Source: Talpa occidentalis (Eukaryota > Chordata > Mammalia > Eulipotyphla > Talpidae). Taken from it: 64,000 nt of DNA. Positions 11,065-23,699 of this stretch are shown one piece after another; the stretch's first letter is position 1; each line of letters opens with the position of its first letter. The notes beneath the pieces are model-generated. The model did not search any database. It was not told the DNA's origin and saw only the letters and a list, made by a program, of their open reading frames with translations. Both the position numbers and the translations under genes were made by a program. The stretch lies in assembly GCF_014898055.3 (NCBI RefSeq), contig NW_023601543.1, positions 11,059,314 to 11,123,313 of the forward strand, in the 5' to 3' direction.

Positions 11065-11920
11065 TCTTCAGTCACCAGCCTAGGAGGAAGAGTCTTGGGA
11101 CCTTAAGTGGCCTGGAACTACATAGCTATTTCTTTGCTTTATCTTCAATTAAAGGCAGAAGAAATTTGAAGTGCAGAGTGGTCTCCCCATCTCCCCGTGT
11201 CTGAGAACTCCTGCAGAGACTGTCAAAGTCAATAGAATCCCCTCTCCATGGAACCCAAGAAAGCTGTACTGGAGTAAAAACAGCAAACCAAAACTGGGTG
11301 AAAACACAGCTTTTATTTTAGCAGCTGAAACCAGGGAGGAGTTTGTTATTCTAAACCGCACTTTTGGGAGTCTCAAGTACACGGATCGGCATAAGCAGGT
11401 AAGTTATATGACTTTTTGGCAAGGGCCAACGCCACCCTGGTGAATCTCTTGTCATCATCCACAGCCACTTTGACAGCTCCAAATCATTTCTGTGCCTCCC
11501 CAGTTGCCTCCCCACTATAAAGTTCATCATATTACGGGGGGCTGAAGTGCGTCTTAAGTATTCATCTGCCTTCCTCTTGGTGCTTGGTTTGGGCATGCTG
11601 GGGCCGACTTTAGAGTGTCCTTTATCCATGTTTAGTTGACACCACAGATGACTTCAGGGAGAGGACACAGCCAAGGAAACCTGAAAAAGATGATGAAACC
11701 GTTCATCCAATGGAGCCAGGGCCTCTTTCCCCTGCTATCTCTCCACGACACACATACTTATATCAGCAGCAGTCATAAGACATTGCCTTGGGGCATCATC
11801 TAATTTGAAATGCAATCTTATCATTCTTTTCATTCTATCATATACAAGGGCCTGGATCTAGAATCTCTCTTCTCTTCCATTGGCATATTTTCATTCTAAT
11901 TTTCTTATATAAATAAATTA
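11065..11920 (-). repeat. ETD duplicon, copy 1
   Basis: About 0.85 kb that aligns along its length with 59070-59890 in the same orientation, and in part with 44890-45533 in the opposite orientation. Shared landmarks are GTGGCCTGGAACTACATAG, CTGCAGAGACTGTCAAAGTC, the polyadenylation signal, the coding exon and, in this copy and the 59-kb copy, the far 5' flank. It indicates segmental duplication of genomic DNA and not separate retrocopies, because the acceptor upstream of the ATG is retained. Confidence 0.85.
11351..11629 (-). CDS. ETD-family small protein, C-terminally extended copy
   Basis: A 92-codon frame on the minus strand starting ATG GAT AAA. Residues 1-60 match the embryonic testis differentiation (ETD) family as I recall it (ETDA/B/C, about 59 residues): a lysine-rich middle, then NFIVGRQLGRHRND and the hallmark LSKWLWMMT. 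In the 45-kb copy a stop follows that motif. Here the stop position reads as arginine and the frame continues for about 32 more residues. A splice acceptor with a CTTTTTCAG tract lies about 60 bases upstream of the ATG, near 11683-11691, and an AATAAA signal at 11312-11317, so the exon structure is preserved. The molecular function of ETD proteins is not established. There are no membrane segments, signal peptide or cysteine motif. It may be a working diverged paralogue or a decaying copy. Confidence 0.7.
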   Translation of the reverse strand: MDKGHSKVGPSMPKPSTKRKADEYLRRTSAPRNMMNFIVGRQLGRHRNDLELSKWLWMMTRDSPGWRWPLPKSHITYLLMPIRVLETPKSAV

Positions 11921-11970
11921 TAGTACATTAATAAACAGGAAATAAGATGCAGTGATTGAAAAGGACTTAG

Positions 11971-12257
11971 GGGGCCTCCCCGGTGGCGCAGCTGTTAAGC
12001 GCTGGGTTGCGAAGCTGCCTGCAACCTCTGCAGCGCCAGTTCGATCCCCGGCTGCTCCCCGGCCACTGGAGGAGGGTCCCACATGGCGCGCAGACCTCTC
12101 CTGCCGCCTGCTGCTCCCCTCAGCAGTGTACTTCAGTCCTTCTGCCTGCTCTGCTCCCCGCTCTGGCTCTGGTGAATCCTCTCACCCTCCCGCACTTCTG
12201 ACTGTACCCAGTGCTTGTATAAATAAATAAATCTTTTAAAAAAAAAAGAAAGAAAAG
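11971..12257 (+). mobile_element. tRNA-derived SINE
   Basis: Well-preserved head (GGGCCTCCCCGGTGGCGCAG) and tail. The target duplication AAAAGGACTTAGG is perfect, suggesting a young insertion. Confidence 0.93.
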
Positions 12258-12270
12258 AAAAGGACTTAGG

Positions 12271-13446
12271 GTCCTCCATCTACCAATATGGAAAGACTAT
12301 GAATTGGTTGTTGAAGAAACTTGAAAAACAATATGTACAAGTTAGAATGATAAAAGCAGAGACTGGACATTTATGCTGCAGATGGTTCAGTACTTGGGAC
12401 ACCTTCAAAGACCAGTGCACATCAATAACAAACATGAGGACTCACTCTGGTCTTAAGAGGGAAGTGAGAGGGAAAAGGACAAAGGCATGTAAGGGGTGGT
12501 GGCGGGGGAAAAATAAATAAAACATCAAAAACAAGACAAAACCAATTGGAGAAAAAGTATTCATAGTATTTCACTCAGCAATTCTACTCTAATTCTTGTT
12601 TACCCTAAAGAATATGTTGGTACAGTTTCATGTGCCAGAATGTTGACTGCAGCAAGAGACTAGACTGACCATCTAACCCTCCACCAAAAATTAGCTACAT
12701 AAGTTGTCAAAGGGAAAAATATAACAATATGTATCTCATCCCATTTACCTGTCTTCACAGAGTCTTCTGTAAGCAAAGAATAAGAGCTGGAGGAATTACA
12801 GCCACCTGCTAATGGTAGTTCCTCCCATATAGGGGTGTGAGATGGTGGAGAACAGGCAGGGAGCAGTGGAGCCCTTATCAGTGAATCCATAAAAATGTTA
12901 ATTCTTGTATTTTCTATACCAAGAATGTGAAAATATGTGCAGTGAATTCTGTGAAATCACTATATAAAACAAGATTCCTCCGAAGCATAGATTTAAAACA
13001 GAGAGGCACCACCACCAAGGCAGGTTGACCCAGGCTGAGCCTGTTTCCTCTTGGAGAAAGCACTGGGGTTCAGAAGAAAGGGACCCCACCCACAAAGAAA
13101 CAAACAAACAGAGACCCACTATGCAAATGGAGTTGGAGGGCTGTGACTTGAAGAGCTCTCACTCAGGAGAGAAGTGGGGGGGGGTGATACTTGTTCTCCA
13201 TTCTTAGGTCCCTCCCTGAAATTTGACACCCTGTTTATATGAACTAGTATTTAAAAAGCAGTAATTTTTTTGTCAAGGCTGGACCTAGGGATCAAGGAAG
13301 AGTACAAAATCCTACCCGAGGCTGATTTCCCTTGCAGCTTTCACTGATTGATTGGATCTTAAGACCACAGTCACTGACCATTGCCCCGAGAACCTTCTGA
13401 AACACATTGAATACTTTAGGACTATTTCTCCCAGGGGTGCTGTTTT
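12271..13446. other. Intergenic DNA, nothing recognised
   Basis: Short frames only on both strands. No conserved family and no coherent exon. Confidence 0.5.
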
Positions 13447-13711
13447 TATTTTTTAATGATTTATTTATTTCTGCATACAAGAGCTGGGGTATAGGCCCGA
13501 GGTGCTGGGGGGTGGGAGTGGGGGTGGGGTGGGGTTAGAGGATTCACCAGAGACAGAGTGGGGAACAGAACAGGCAGACTGACTGAAATACACTGCTGAG
13601 GAGAGGTCTGCTGCACCCTGTGGGTCACCTCCCTGGGCGGGATTCAATCTCCCTAGCTGCAGATTGCCTCATAGTGCTGAGGCTTAACCCTTGCACCACC
13701 AGGGAGGCCCC
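13447..13711 (-). mobile_element. tRNA-derived SINE
   Basis: Reverse-oriented full element. Flanking repeats GGGGTGCTGTTTTTA and AGAGGTGCTGTTTTA mark the target duplication. A G/GGGT-rich interruption lies near 13505-13535. Confidence 0.9.
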
Positions 13712-14126
13712 CAGAGGTGCTGTTTTAATGGAGACATCTTGCATAATCCAAGGAAGAGCTCTGACATTGGATACCTGGGTGATGATAGCTAAATATATGT
13801 AATACCTGCTCCCTTTCTCAGCACCTCTCACTCACCCTATTCAGCCCAGACTCAAAGTCATCTAGACGGTGTTGGTGTCCGTTTTTCAGATCTTGCCATT
13901 GCATGTGTTCACAAGGTTCTAAGGGCCACTGTGAAGTCACTGGCATTCCTCTTGGTGCTTAACCAATCAGGCCTTGTGACTAAGGGCCAGATTCCACTAA
14001 GGTGGAAGGAGGAAAAAGAGATTTTTTTTTAATCCTTCCTGCCTCTTTCCAGACCAGTTGTTTTTCTTTTAGGAAATGTAGCTGCTCAAAATAACTCCCA
14101 TGGTCTGGGTAAAATACTCATATACA

Positions 14127-14420
14127 GGGCCTCCCTGGTGGCGTAGGGGTTAAATCTCAGCACTAGCATGGCAAAGGCCCATCGCAACGGCCTGAGTTCA
14201 ATCCCCAGCCAGGGAACTAACCCACGTGGCTCAGCAGACCTCTTGTCTTGCCCACTGCTCTGCTCAGCAGTGTATTTCAGAGGATCTGCTTGTTCTGTTC
14301 CCCACTCTGTCTCTGGTGAATCCTCTCACCCCCATCCCCGCACCTCTGGCCCACACCCTAGTTCTTCTACGCAAAATAAATAAAACAAATAAAAATCTTA
14401 CAATAAAGGAATAATTCTTT
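14127..14420 (+). mobile_element. tRNA-derived SINE with perfect 16-bp target duplication
   Basis: AAAATACTCATATACA occurs at 14111-14126 and again at 14421-14436. Confidence 0.93.
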
Positions 14421-14569
14421 AAAATACTCATATACAGCAAGTTAATGTAGGGTCTTTATCTGCCATCACAAAATGAATAGACTTGAACCCCAATCCTACT
14501 GGGCAATAGTTATGTGGAGGACTAACATTTTCCCACATTAGTAAAATGATTCTACAAACAGAAGTGGCT

Positions 14570-14740
14570 GTTTGATTTCTACTTCTAGTTCTGTGTGATG
14601 ACAGAGAACTCTTTTAACCTCTCTGATCCACAGATTCTCTTTTTGTAAAGTAGGGATGATAACATTTCCTCCCTTAAGTATTTATAAGGATTAAATGAGA
14701 TGTTACTATTAAACCTCTCAGAACAGTGTCTGCAAGCAGA
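14570..14740 (+). mobile_element. MIR-like remnant
   Basis: Contains a TTTTTGTAAAGTAGGGATGA block followed by AAGGATTAAATGAGAT, the typical 3' half of a MIR element. Confidence 0.65.
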
Positions 14741-15771
14741 CAGTGATCAGATGGCCTTAGTATTCACCACTGTGGTCCTCTCAGCCAACTTCTGTGATTT
14801 AAGTGATATCAGTTGGATATCAAAGTTCACCCACTTAATGGCATTCCTCTCCACCCCACTTTCAAAGAAGAGGTCTTGGAAGAGTAAGGCAAAGTTTGTG
14901 ATGCTCACAGTTTTAGAAGGGACAGGTTCCCTGAATCTCAAGCTGGTTTCTACCCCATGACTGATGGTTAGAGTCTTGACTATGTAAGTACTGTGTTCAC
15001 ATAAGACAGGACACATCATTTATGCCCCCTGAAAGTTCTGACAGCATCTGCTGGTGAGAACCTCAGCTATAATTACTCAGCAGGCACCCTACTCCCAGAG
15101 AGCTAGGACAACTGCTCTTTGTAGCATATCGAGAGCTCAATTCCAGCTCTCCCTGGAACTGGGGATCCCAGGTCTGCCTGTGACCCAGATGAAGGCCAAT
15201 ATGGGCATGTAAGTCTGAAGCACTGCTGCTGAGGATACTGAAGGTATACCCCAAGTCAGACACAAGATCATGAGATTCCATAGGCTACAGACATGCCAAC
15301 CTTCATTTTCTGTCCATAGTTGGCAGAAAGGTACATGTGTGTCTTCAGGCAAGAAAATATATCTCTAAGTAATGCAGTAAGAGAACTGACATAAAGTCAG
15401 TTTCATGTCCAATTGGAATGAGGCTTAAAACAATAGCAGTAACACCCTGAAATATAGAGGGTAATTGTATAGTGCACCCATTTGGTGTGACATATTGTTA
15501 ATTTTGTGTATGTTGTATATTGTTATTTTTCAAGAATCCAGCTTCTTTGCTTTGGAAATCAACTTGTGTTAATGCAAACATTTCCCACTTCACCTCATAT
15601 CAAAGACACATGCACTGACATAAAGTAAATTTGTGTCCAAATCCCTTGTTGACGTCTATAAAATGCCAGTATATGAACTACCTGTGTTGTATTCTCCAAG
15701 TCTTATTTTCTTATCTACAATGTGCAGTCCTAATCGCTCTTACCCTAGAGTTTGCCAAGAAAATATTCATA
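14741..15771. other. Intergenic DNA, nothing recognised
   Basis: Opposed frames overlap at 14700-15019 and 15063-15352, but neither translation shows a known domain. Confidence 0.5.
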
Positions 15772-16044
15772 GGGGCCTCCCTGGTGGCTCAGGGGTTAAA
15801 GACACAGCACTGTCAAGCTATTGCTAGCCACTGAGCCATGAGTTTAATGCCCAGCCAGGGAGCTAACCCACATGTCACAGCAGACCTCTCCTATCTCACC
15901 CGCTGTTCCCCTCAGCAATGTATTTCAGTCAATCCACTTGTTCTGCTCCCCACTCTGTCTCTGGTGAATCCTCTCACCACACCCCCACACCAATGGCCTA
16001 CAACCCAGTTCTTGTATGCATAAATAAATAGATCTTTAAAAAAA
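15772..16044 (+). mobile_element. tRNA-derived SINE
   Basis: Full-length, with diverged flanking duplication AAGAAAATATTCATA / AAGAAAATGTTTGTA. Confidence 0.9.
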
Positions 16045-16105
16045 AGAAAATGTTTGTAATAAAGAATCTTACCCCATTTTTGATGTTTGATTGCTGATAG
16101 ATTTT

Positions 16106-16338
16106 TTTTTCTTTTTTAAAGATTTATTTTTATTTATACAAGAACTGGGGTACAGGCCAGAGACATGGGAGAGTAAAAGGATTCACCTAGAGGCAGCAGG
16201 GAGCAGAACAGGCAGACAGACTGAAAGCACTGCTGAGGGGAGCAGCAGGCAAGACAGGAGAGGTCTGCCTCGCCATGTGGGTATCTCCCTGGCTGGCCAG
16301 GAATTGTACCCGCGCTGCAGAGACTGCGAACAGCTTCA
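16106..16338 (-). mobile_element. tRNA-derived SINE, 5'-truncated
   Basis: The tail and body are present, but the first part of the tRNA-like head is missing. The perfect flanking duplication TTGCTGATAGATTTT (16091-16105 and 16339-16353) shows that truncation happened at insertion. Confidence 0.9.
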
Positions 16339-16499
16339 TTGCTGATAGATTTTAATTCCCATCTTGAGAAGTCTGTGCTGCTCTCCTCAGAAAACCTCAG
16401 TATGTGTTTAGTCAGTCTGTTAAAACACTGTTGGTGCATGCGTGGCATTATCCGTCTGGATACCCAAACCAAATTTTGAGAGGAGGGGGCATCCACTGC

Positions 16500-17980
16500 A
16501 TCTCTGAGGTTTGCAACAACTATTGATATAGTGAGCAGGATAGCTGGAAAATGAGCGCCACTGTTGGCTTCCTGACTGTTGAGCTACCAACTGAAAGGGT
16601 GCACATAGCCCTGTTGCCTATTGGAAAACTTGCTGTTTGAGCTGTGCAATTTTGTCCTGCATGTGATGAGTCCCACCAAGCCTCGGTTATTGATTTAACT
16701 AACCTAATTTGGAAATTTCAACAATTATCATTTAGGGACAGAGTTATGGGGTTCGAGGTCCTCCTTTAAATAATCTTGGGTCATGTGTCTCGTTACAGAC
16801 ATATCTGTGTGTCTCAAATTGCATCGTGTGTCTCAATTCCAGCATTAACCATGACTGACACTAGATTCACCCTATGATCAATGTGTGGTTGACCAATCTC
16901 AACCACACATTGGCCTCCATTACACAGAACACTCAAGGGAAAGAGTAATTCCTTTGCAATATACAATCCCTGTGGGTGGTGACTTGTGGGGAGGAAGAGT
17001 AGTTATTCTGTGGCATACTGACTTCACACTTTTAAAAGCATATGGCTCATTAGGACCCTACCAAATGCCTTTGCTGTTGTTCTGTCAATTTTCTGTTGCA
17101 ACAGAGCTCCTGATCCTCAGGATTATAGGGGAAAACACTCACTGATCCCCTATGGTCCAACCAAGGAGTTAATTTAAACCTGATTTAAGCCTAGAATTCT
17201 TAAACCCAGTAAAGAAGTCATTGCTCCTGTCTATGGTAGGGACATATCATAAATAGGCAAGCCCCTATCTATGATAATAATTTGAAACTCTAGAAGAAGA
17301 AAGTTATAAATATGAGCAGGGTAGAGGGGACCTTCTGAAATATATCTGGTACTCACCTTAAAAAACAAACTTGGATATGTGGGAATAAATTAAAAGCTGA
17401 ACGGGAGGTCCACAATTTAACCCAATGGGAAATCTAACATTTATTAGAATAATATATATACATAAAAAAAGAATAAACCATGGTGATTAGTTTTTATGGC
17501 TTTGGAATTAATTTTAATATCTGCTAAAATGTACCAACTGGTAAACACTCACGGCCTTAATCAGTACTGGGGCTTTTCAAAGTACAGTTGTACCTGGGAA
17601 CTTTAGTCTTGTGTAAATTTTTGATAGTGACAGTACACATTGCCCTAAAATATCCCACAGTGGGCATGAATGCTCCAACCAATGATTTTTTAGAAAAATT
17701 AAAATTATGTCTTTGGCAATTACAAATGCTTTGACAAAATGGGGCCCTATGGAAATTCCCCTTCTCCTGCTCAAAATAGTTAAGGAAGTCTTATACAAAT
17801 TAAAACAAGATTTTAAAGTATTGAGCCCTGTTATGCATGATCTATTTAAAGGAGTGGCAATTACCTTTACTATGTTTCCATTTAATAGTCAAAATTTGAC
17901 CTTTCTTAAACTGGGAGAAAATAAATGACACATCATGGTGGATCTCCTCAACCTTGATGCCAAAAATCACCCATTAAGTC
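16500..17980. other. Unassigned AT-rich block, possibly a decayed transposon
   Basis: Two plus-strand frames (16885-17145 and 17707-17928) look vaguely like fragments of a larger decayed coding sequence, separated by stops and frameshifts, but I cannot assign them to a family. The block also holds a perfect hairpin at 16879-16912. Confidence 0.3.
16879..16912. repeat. Perfect 14-bp hairpin
   Basis: CAATGTGTGGTTGA at 16879-16892 is followed by a 6-base spacer and its exact reverse complement at 16899-16912. Function unknown. Confidence 0.85.
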
Positions 17981-17984
17981 CCCT

Positions 17985-18790
17985 GTATTAGTTTTCCATT
18001 GCTGCTGTAATAATTATCACAAACCAGTAGCTTAAAATAATAAAATATATGATTTTACTGTTGTGAAAGTCACCAGTCTATAGTGGAGCAGCAGAACTAT
18101 TACCCTTTTGACTTCTAGGGCACAATCCACCATTTTGCTTTTTCTAGCTTCCATTGGCTGCCCACATTCCCCATCATTACACCCACTGCTTCTATCCTCA
18201 TATCTGCTCTGACTCTGAAACAGCTAGAAACATATCTTCTCAGTACCCACAACATTAAAAACAAACAAACAAAAAAACTGCAACAAATCTAGTCATGTTG
18301 GGGTTCTGGAGATGACATATTCCTCATTTAAAATTTTTACTTAAGGGCCTCCCCGGTGGCGCAGCAGTTAAGCACTGGGCTGCGAAGCTGCCTGCAGCCT
18401 CTGCAGTGCTGTTTCGATCCCGGCTGCCCGGCAAGGGTCCCACATGGTGCGCAGACCTCTCCTGTCTCGGCCCGCTGCTCCCCTCAGCAGTGTATATCTG
18501 TCAGTCTGCCTGTTCTGCTCCCCGCTCTGGCTCTGGTGAATTCTCTCACCCTCCCACGCTTCTGACTGTACCCAGTGCTTGTATACATAAATAAATAAAT
18601 CTTTTAAAATAAATAAATAAAATTTTTGCTTAAGCCCATTTATGCTGATACTTTCAAATAAGGCCACTTTGAATTGGGAACCCTCCAACACAAGACCATA
18701 TAATTTGTCCAGACTGCAACACAATAACAAGCAGGCACTCCTAGAAGTACATGCCATCCCACTGGACACCATTTGCTGTAGAACTTTTAG
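17985..18790 (+). mobile_element. Ancient mammalian interspersed repeat, split by a SINE
   Basis: Begins with the widespread TTAGTTTTCCATTGCTGCTG motif and includes an ACAAACCAGTAGCTTAAAA-type block near 18017-18036. The SINE at 18345-18619 interrupts it, and similar sequence resumes after the SINE. I recognise the motif as a common MER/LTR-type repeat but cannot name the subfamily. Confidence 0.6.
18345..18619 (+). mobile_element. tRNA-derived SINE
   Basis: Head GGGCCTCCCCGGTGGCGCAG. The duplication AAAATTTTTACTTAAG / AAAATTTTTGCTTAAG flanks it. Confidence 0.92.
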
Positions 18791-20010
18791 AAACTATCTT
18801 TCATACCCCTGGCAGTCTCTGAGCCACCTATAATTTATAGCCGTAAGTCACCCCTGATCTTCTGTTGCAAGTGGTTTGCCCCAGGCTTTGTGCCATAAGG
18901 GTGGCAATTGGTGGCCACATCCTAGGGTCTCCTGGAAATAGCCCTGATTCTATAACTCTCCACACCCATTAGGACTTGAGCTGTGGAAGGGATACCCAAC
19001 AAGTTTGGCACAGACACAAAGATCTCTCTGTTACATGGTAGAGGGAAAGCTAGCCCTTCAGTCACATCCCACTTGCAGGAGAGAGAGCTTTTGCTATATT
19101 CATTCTCTTGTCAAATGCCACAGTGCTGAAGTAGGCCATCCCTCTCCTGGAACCCTTACAGGGCAAAGGGTCTAAAAGCTTTCATCAGCTCAGAACCTCT
19201 CTCACAGGTTCTGGGTCTGGCTGCCTGCTTCCACAAATGCAAACAAAAGGGCTTTTGATGCAGCTAATAACGATAATTTATTCTAACCAATGAGTTAGAG
19301 AGAGAGGAAAAACTAGTGGAGCAGAGGATGAGGGACAAGGTGCCACCACTGGGATGGCAGGGTACGGGCAGAGGCCTGCCATTGCTGAGGTAAGGGGAGC
19401 TTACCCTCTGCTGGGTTGCGAGGAGGGAGGTTCAAAGGTGTGTATCCAAGTGGTGGGAGGAGAAACTGCCTTCTGCAGGAGCTCTGACGAAAAAATAGCA
19501 AGCCCAGGGCCCTCACTCCCTTTTAAAGTCTCCTAAAACAAAGGCGGCTCTGCCACACCCCTTCCCAGCAGCCTTCTCCCACATCTGAAAGTTAGGGGTG
19601 GAGTTCAGATCCAGGCTCTGTGCAGGCATCCAGTCTGGACTTCCAGGGGTGGTGTTGGCTCCTCTAGTACTGTGCTCTCAGCCCAGGTCCTGGGGTGGGG
19701 CTGGTGTGGGGGGAGGGAGGGAAGTGGCTAGGTTTGCACCCAGCCAGGTGGGCCTGGCTGGCCACCCCAAGAGCACAGGAGTGCAGGGCCACTACAAGAG
19801 AACCCTTGGCTTAACAATAAGGACCTTGGCAGCAACCGACTGAAAAGTAAAGAGTTCATAGACCTTATCACCTCAAGCATAAATGATGGAGATTGACTAA
19901 GAAGTCTCCAAAAAGGGTGGGAATAAAGAGTCAGCACATTTGGTTGAGTTTTAGGCAGTTGTCTTAATACTAAGATGCCTTTGCCAACAATCTCTTGAAT
20001 CTACAAATTA
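18791..20010. other. Intergenic DNA with a possible degraded minus-strand LTR
   Basis: On the minus strand, about 19200-19800 has a TTTAAAAGG TATA-like element near 19520 and an AATAAA-like signal near 19275, in LTR order. No paired copy is seen here, so the LTR reading is weak. No gene was recognised. Confidence 0.35.
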
Positions 20011-20280
20011 ATTTTTTTATAATTTTTTAAAAATTATTTATTGTGTAGATGAAGTGGGGTGTAGGGCAGAGGTACAGGGAGTGAGAGGATTCACCAGAGA
20101 CAGAGTGGGGAGCAGAACATGTAGATCCACTGAAATACACTGCTGAGGGGAGCAGTGGGCGAGTCAGGAGAGGTCTGCTGTGCCAAGTGGGTTAGCTCCC
20201 GGGCCCACTATGGAATTCAGGCTCTCAGGCTGTGGTGGTGATACTGCTGAGACTTAACTCCTAGGCCACCAGGGAGGCCC
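20011..20280 (-). mobile_element. tRNA-derived SINE
   Basis: Full element. Target duplication TGAATCTACAAATTA / TGAATCTGCAAATTA. Confidence 0.92.
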
Positions 20281-20295
20281 TGAATCTGCAAATTA

Positions 20296-23200
20296 TTACA
20301 GACTTTTGGGGTATTGACAATGGTCTGGCCTTCTGATCAAGCCAATGGTAGCAAATCAAGTCATATCCAAGGTTGCCAACAGTGGGGAGAAGAACTCTGG
20401 GAATTTCTCACAGCTGAAAACATAAATCAGGTATGTAAGCCTGGTTCAACATTTGAAGGTTGATAAACATAATCCATCACATCAAGGATAAAAAGTGGCA
20501 ACAGAAAACCTGGTCCCATTCTGGAGGGGACCATGAAGAACATCAACCACTTGATGTTTTATTGGCTCTCTCAGGTCAATGACAGGAGAAAAAAAGGACA
20601 GCAAAGAGAGCCTTGCAAGCTTTGTTCTCTCCTGCCAAAAAAGGGAAGGGAGACCCAAAGGGCATTGCCAGGGGACGACTTCCAGTCAAAGATACTCAGT
20701 TCTACCAGGCAATCTGTTGATGCAGCTCTAGTCATCTGGTTCTTCTAGAAACACAAAAGCCTGAAGATGTGATGCCTAGGACACCAGAACTCATTCTACC
20801 CTTACTCCTTGGGAGCATACCTGGAAGAAGGCATACTCCCTTATACATTTACTGGCATCTCTTCTGGAAATTGTGCCAAGATGCTGAAGACACAATTTTG
20901 AAAGGTCATAAATCATCCTCCAGAGCTCAAGGCCCAGAGTGGAGCCCCAGATGTGACTCCTAAGCTAATAGAAGTTGTCTGTGGACTGAGCTGACTTCTA
21001 CCTCAGTTACCTGAATTTGTCCTTTTACGTACACTGAATTTTCCACCAACTTTCAGGTGTTGATGCTGACAAACTTAACAGGAAGGTTGAGAGAATAGTA
21101 CAATTAACACCCAGATGCCATTTACCTATCCTCAGCAATTGCTTCCATTTTACTGTATTTGATCCTCTCTCTGTGTGTATCTTTCTCTCTTACACACACT
21201 TACCTTTTTAGCAACAACTGTATCCTCTCAGTCCACAATCAAAATTCCCCAAATGTCCCAATATCATCCTTCGTATTTTGTTTCTAGTCAGAGCTTATAG
21301 TATATAGTACGTTTACTTGCCATGTCTCCAGAGTCTAATTTAATCTAGTACACATCCACTCTTCTCTAGCATTTCATCTTACACCATAGCAATGTTTTTT
21401 GAAAAGTTCACCCCAAGCAGAATATCTCTAAATTTAGATTAGTCTGATTTTTTTCTTCATTTTTAGGCTGAAGTTAAACATTAAAGTGTCACAAGATTTG
21501 TCCATAATTCATGGATAATTTCCTCTTTATTATAAATAAAACATCTGAGCGTGTGTAAATGTCTTTTTCCCCCTGCAGTGTTTCACCCAATGATTTTAGC
21601 ATCCATCAATGTTCTTTTGAAATAAATTACTATAAGGGTGGTTAAATATGGTGATATTTCTAAAGTATTTTTTTCTTCTCCATCTGCAGCTGGCATTATT
21701 TGCTCATCATGGTTTTATACTTCCAGTATTTCTCATGAATGCCTCCACTTAGAGATGTTATGGAGAATTTTTGTTTATTTTTAAGATTTTGACATTTTAA
21801 TTTCTTTTGACTATAAGTCACTTTTTGCAAAGTAGGACAGAAAATAAAACTGGAGGTCGAGCCCTCTATGTATCCAGGCTGAGTCTTGCCATTTTCAGCA
21901 GAGTGACTTCGGAATACAAGGTGCAAAACTGGATTTATAGTCTCTAAATAATGGCCACATAGCTACATTTTTCTTAAGAAAGAAAGTTTAGTTTAGTTTA
22001 GTTTAGTTTAGTTTAGTTTAGTTTAGTTTAGTTTAAAGGTATGATACATCTTGGTATAGAGAGGACAGAAATGACCCAAATTGTATGTTGGACAATATAT
22101 TGGTGAACCATATCAGAGCTGGCCAAAGACTGATGAACAGAGAAAGTGTTTCAAAACTTGTTCTGAGCAGGAATTTTTAAGTCAAAAAAAGCAAGTAAAA
22201 ATATTACACATGCACCCATACCAACCTTTTATTTTTCCAAGGCCTTGAATAGAGCACAAAGGTCGAAATGAATGTAGGGCATAAGATACTTAGATATTTG
22301 AAATTACTAAATATATTACTCAATAGTAAGAAATTCGACGGACTGCATTCTTCCACCACAAGAAAAATTGACAATAAATGGGCTTTTTTTAAGACACATT
22401 TATTCAGGGTCATAATCAGGCCATTACATTTAGCAATCAACAACATGGGTGCAAGAAAAAAAACCTACCTTAAAATCCTTTGTTGGAATCCTTTACTCTT
22501 TTCACAGAACAGAAGCTAAAATAACCTGTTATACTATCAGTCACAAATAGTCCTTCAATGAGGACTATTTAAAAGAAATATTCAGTTCTAAAAAGGGCAG
22601 CAACACTTCCCTCCTGCTTCTCATATGGAATAACCTGCTGCTTCTCCATACAGAGAAGCTTGCTACTCCTCCTACACATATTCAAGTGGAAAAACTTGTC
22701 AAGAGCCTGAGCCTGGAAATGTAAAATAGAGCATATCTTAATTGGCTAAATGCAAATTTAGTTAACTTCTTCAAGAAGGTCTCAAAAAATCTGGCTATTG
22801 TTTGTTAAATATCTGCAAACTGCAGAAATCCTCACCCCCCAGCCATCCTTTCTGCTCTATGTCTTAAAGCTGAACTCTCTCTTGTGTGATTCTTCTTCTA
22901 AGGTTAAGGTGTGGAATATTAGAAGTAACCCCATATTGTAAGCAGAATTAATGTTCCTTAGGATTGTGTCTTTCTGCAATGGTAGCATTTGCAAGCATAG
23001 AAGGTGGCGCCCAGGTGGTAAATGAGTGGGGAGTGGGCAGGAATACCAGTATGCCAATATTCAGAAGTTATCTGCCTACTTTTGTAGATAGCACCTGCCT
23101 GCTGGAAGGAGTCTGTGGTGATGAGAAAGGTGCCCATCAAAACCAGTTTTCTAGCAGGTAGAGTGCCCTTAGGTGGGTTCTTGGGAGAGCTTTTCCTAAA

Positions 23201-23690
23201 TCCAAGGTCAATGTAGCCATGCTCTGTTGGGATTCCAGCAGTCAGGTTGGTTCCAGGCAGTACCGTAACAGGCTGCTACCACAGCTGCATTTGATGCATG
23301 CCAGGCTGCCTTCCCAGAGCTGGCTCACAGTTGGCAGCAGAGGCTCCAAAGGTTCCTTGTGCCCTCACCTAAATGCCCCCATCCCACCCATCTAACTTCC
23401 CCTGCAAGCCTGACCCCCGTAGTGGCTGAGGCAAATGAGTGGATGGAGCAATGATGGGACCTTGCAATGAATGTTACACACAGGGAACTGCGGGCTCCTG
23501 GTACGTCGGACCTGGCATTCATTCAAAGGCAGGGGAATCTCTCATCTGAGTCCAAAGTATCTATGAGATCATCTGAGATGATCAGGTGAAAGGAGAACTT
23601 TCAGTTAAAAACAAGATATTTTGAAATGCAGAGAATTTTTTTGAAACAGGGGCAATAAAGGTTCAGGGGAACTTTAAGACAAATTTAAAA
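20296..23690. other. Intergenic DNA, no gene recognised
   Basis: AT-rich and dominated by short frames. Parts (about 21010-21620) look like old LINE 3' sequence but are too diverged to name. Contains the (GTTTA)n tract at 21985-22035. Confidence 0.5.
21985..22035. repeat. (GTTTA)n microsatellite, about ten units
   Basis: Uninterrupted pentanucleotide array, preceded by A-rich sequence. Confidence 0.95.
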
Positions 23691-23699
23691 CACATAAAT

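Noticed and set aside
16885..17928. Retroviral gene fragments
   Set aside because: The translated pieces gave only a vague impression of a decayed coding sequence. No catalytic motif or LTR partner could be identified, so no family was assigned.
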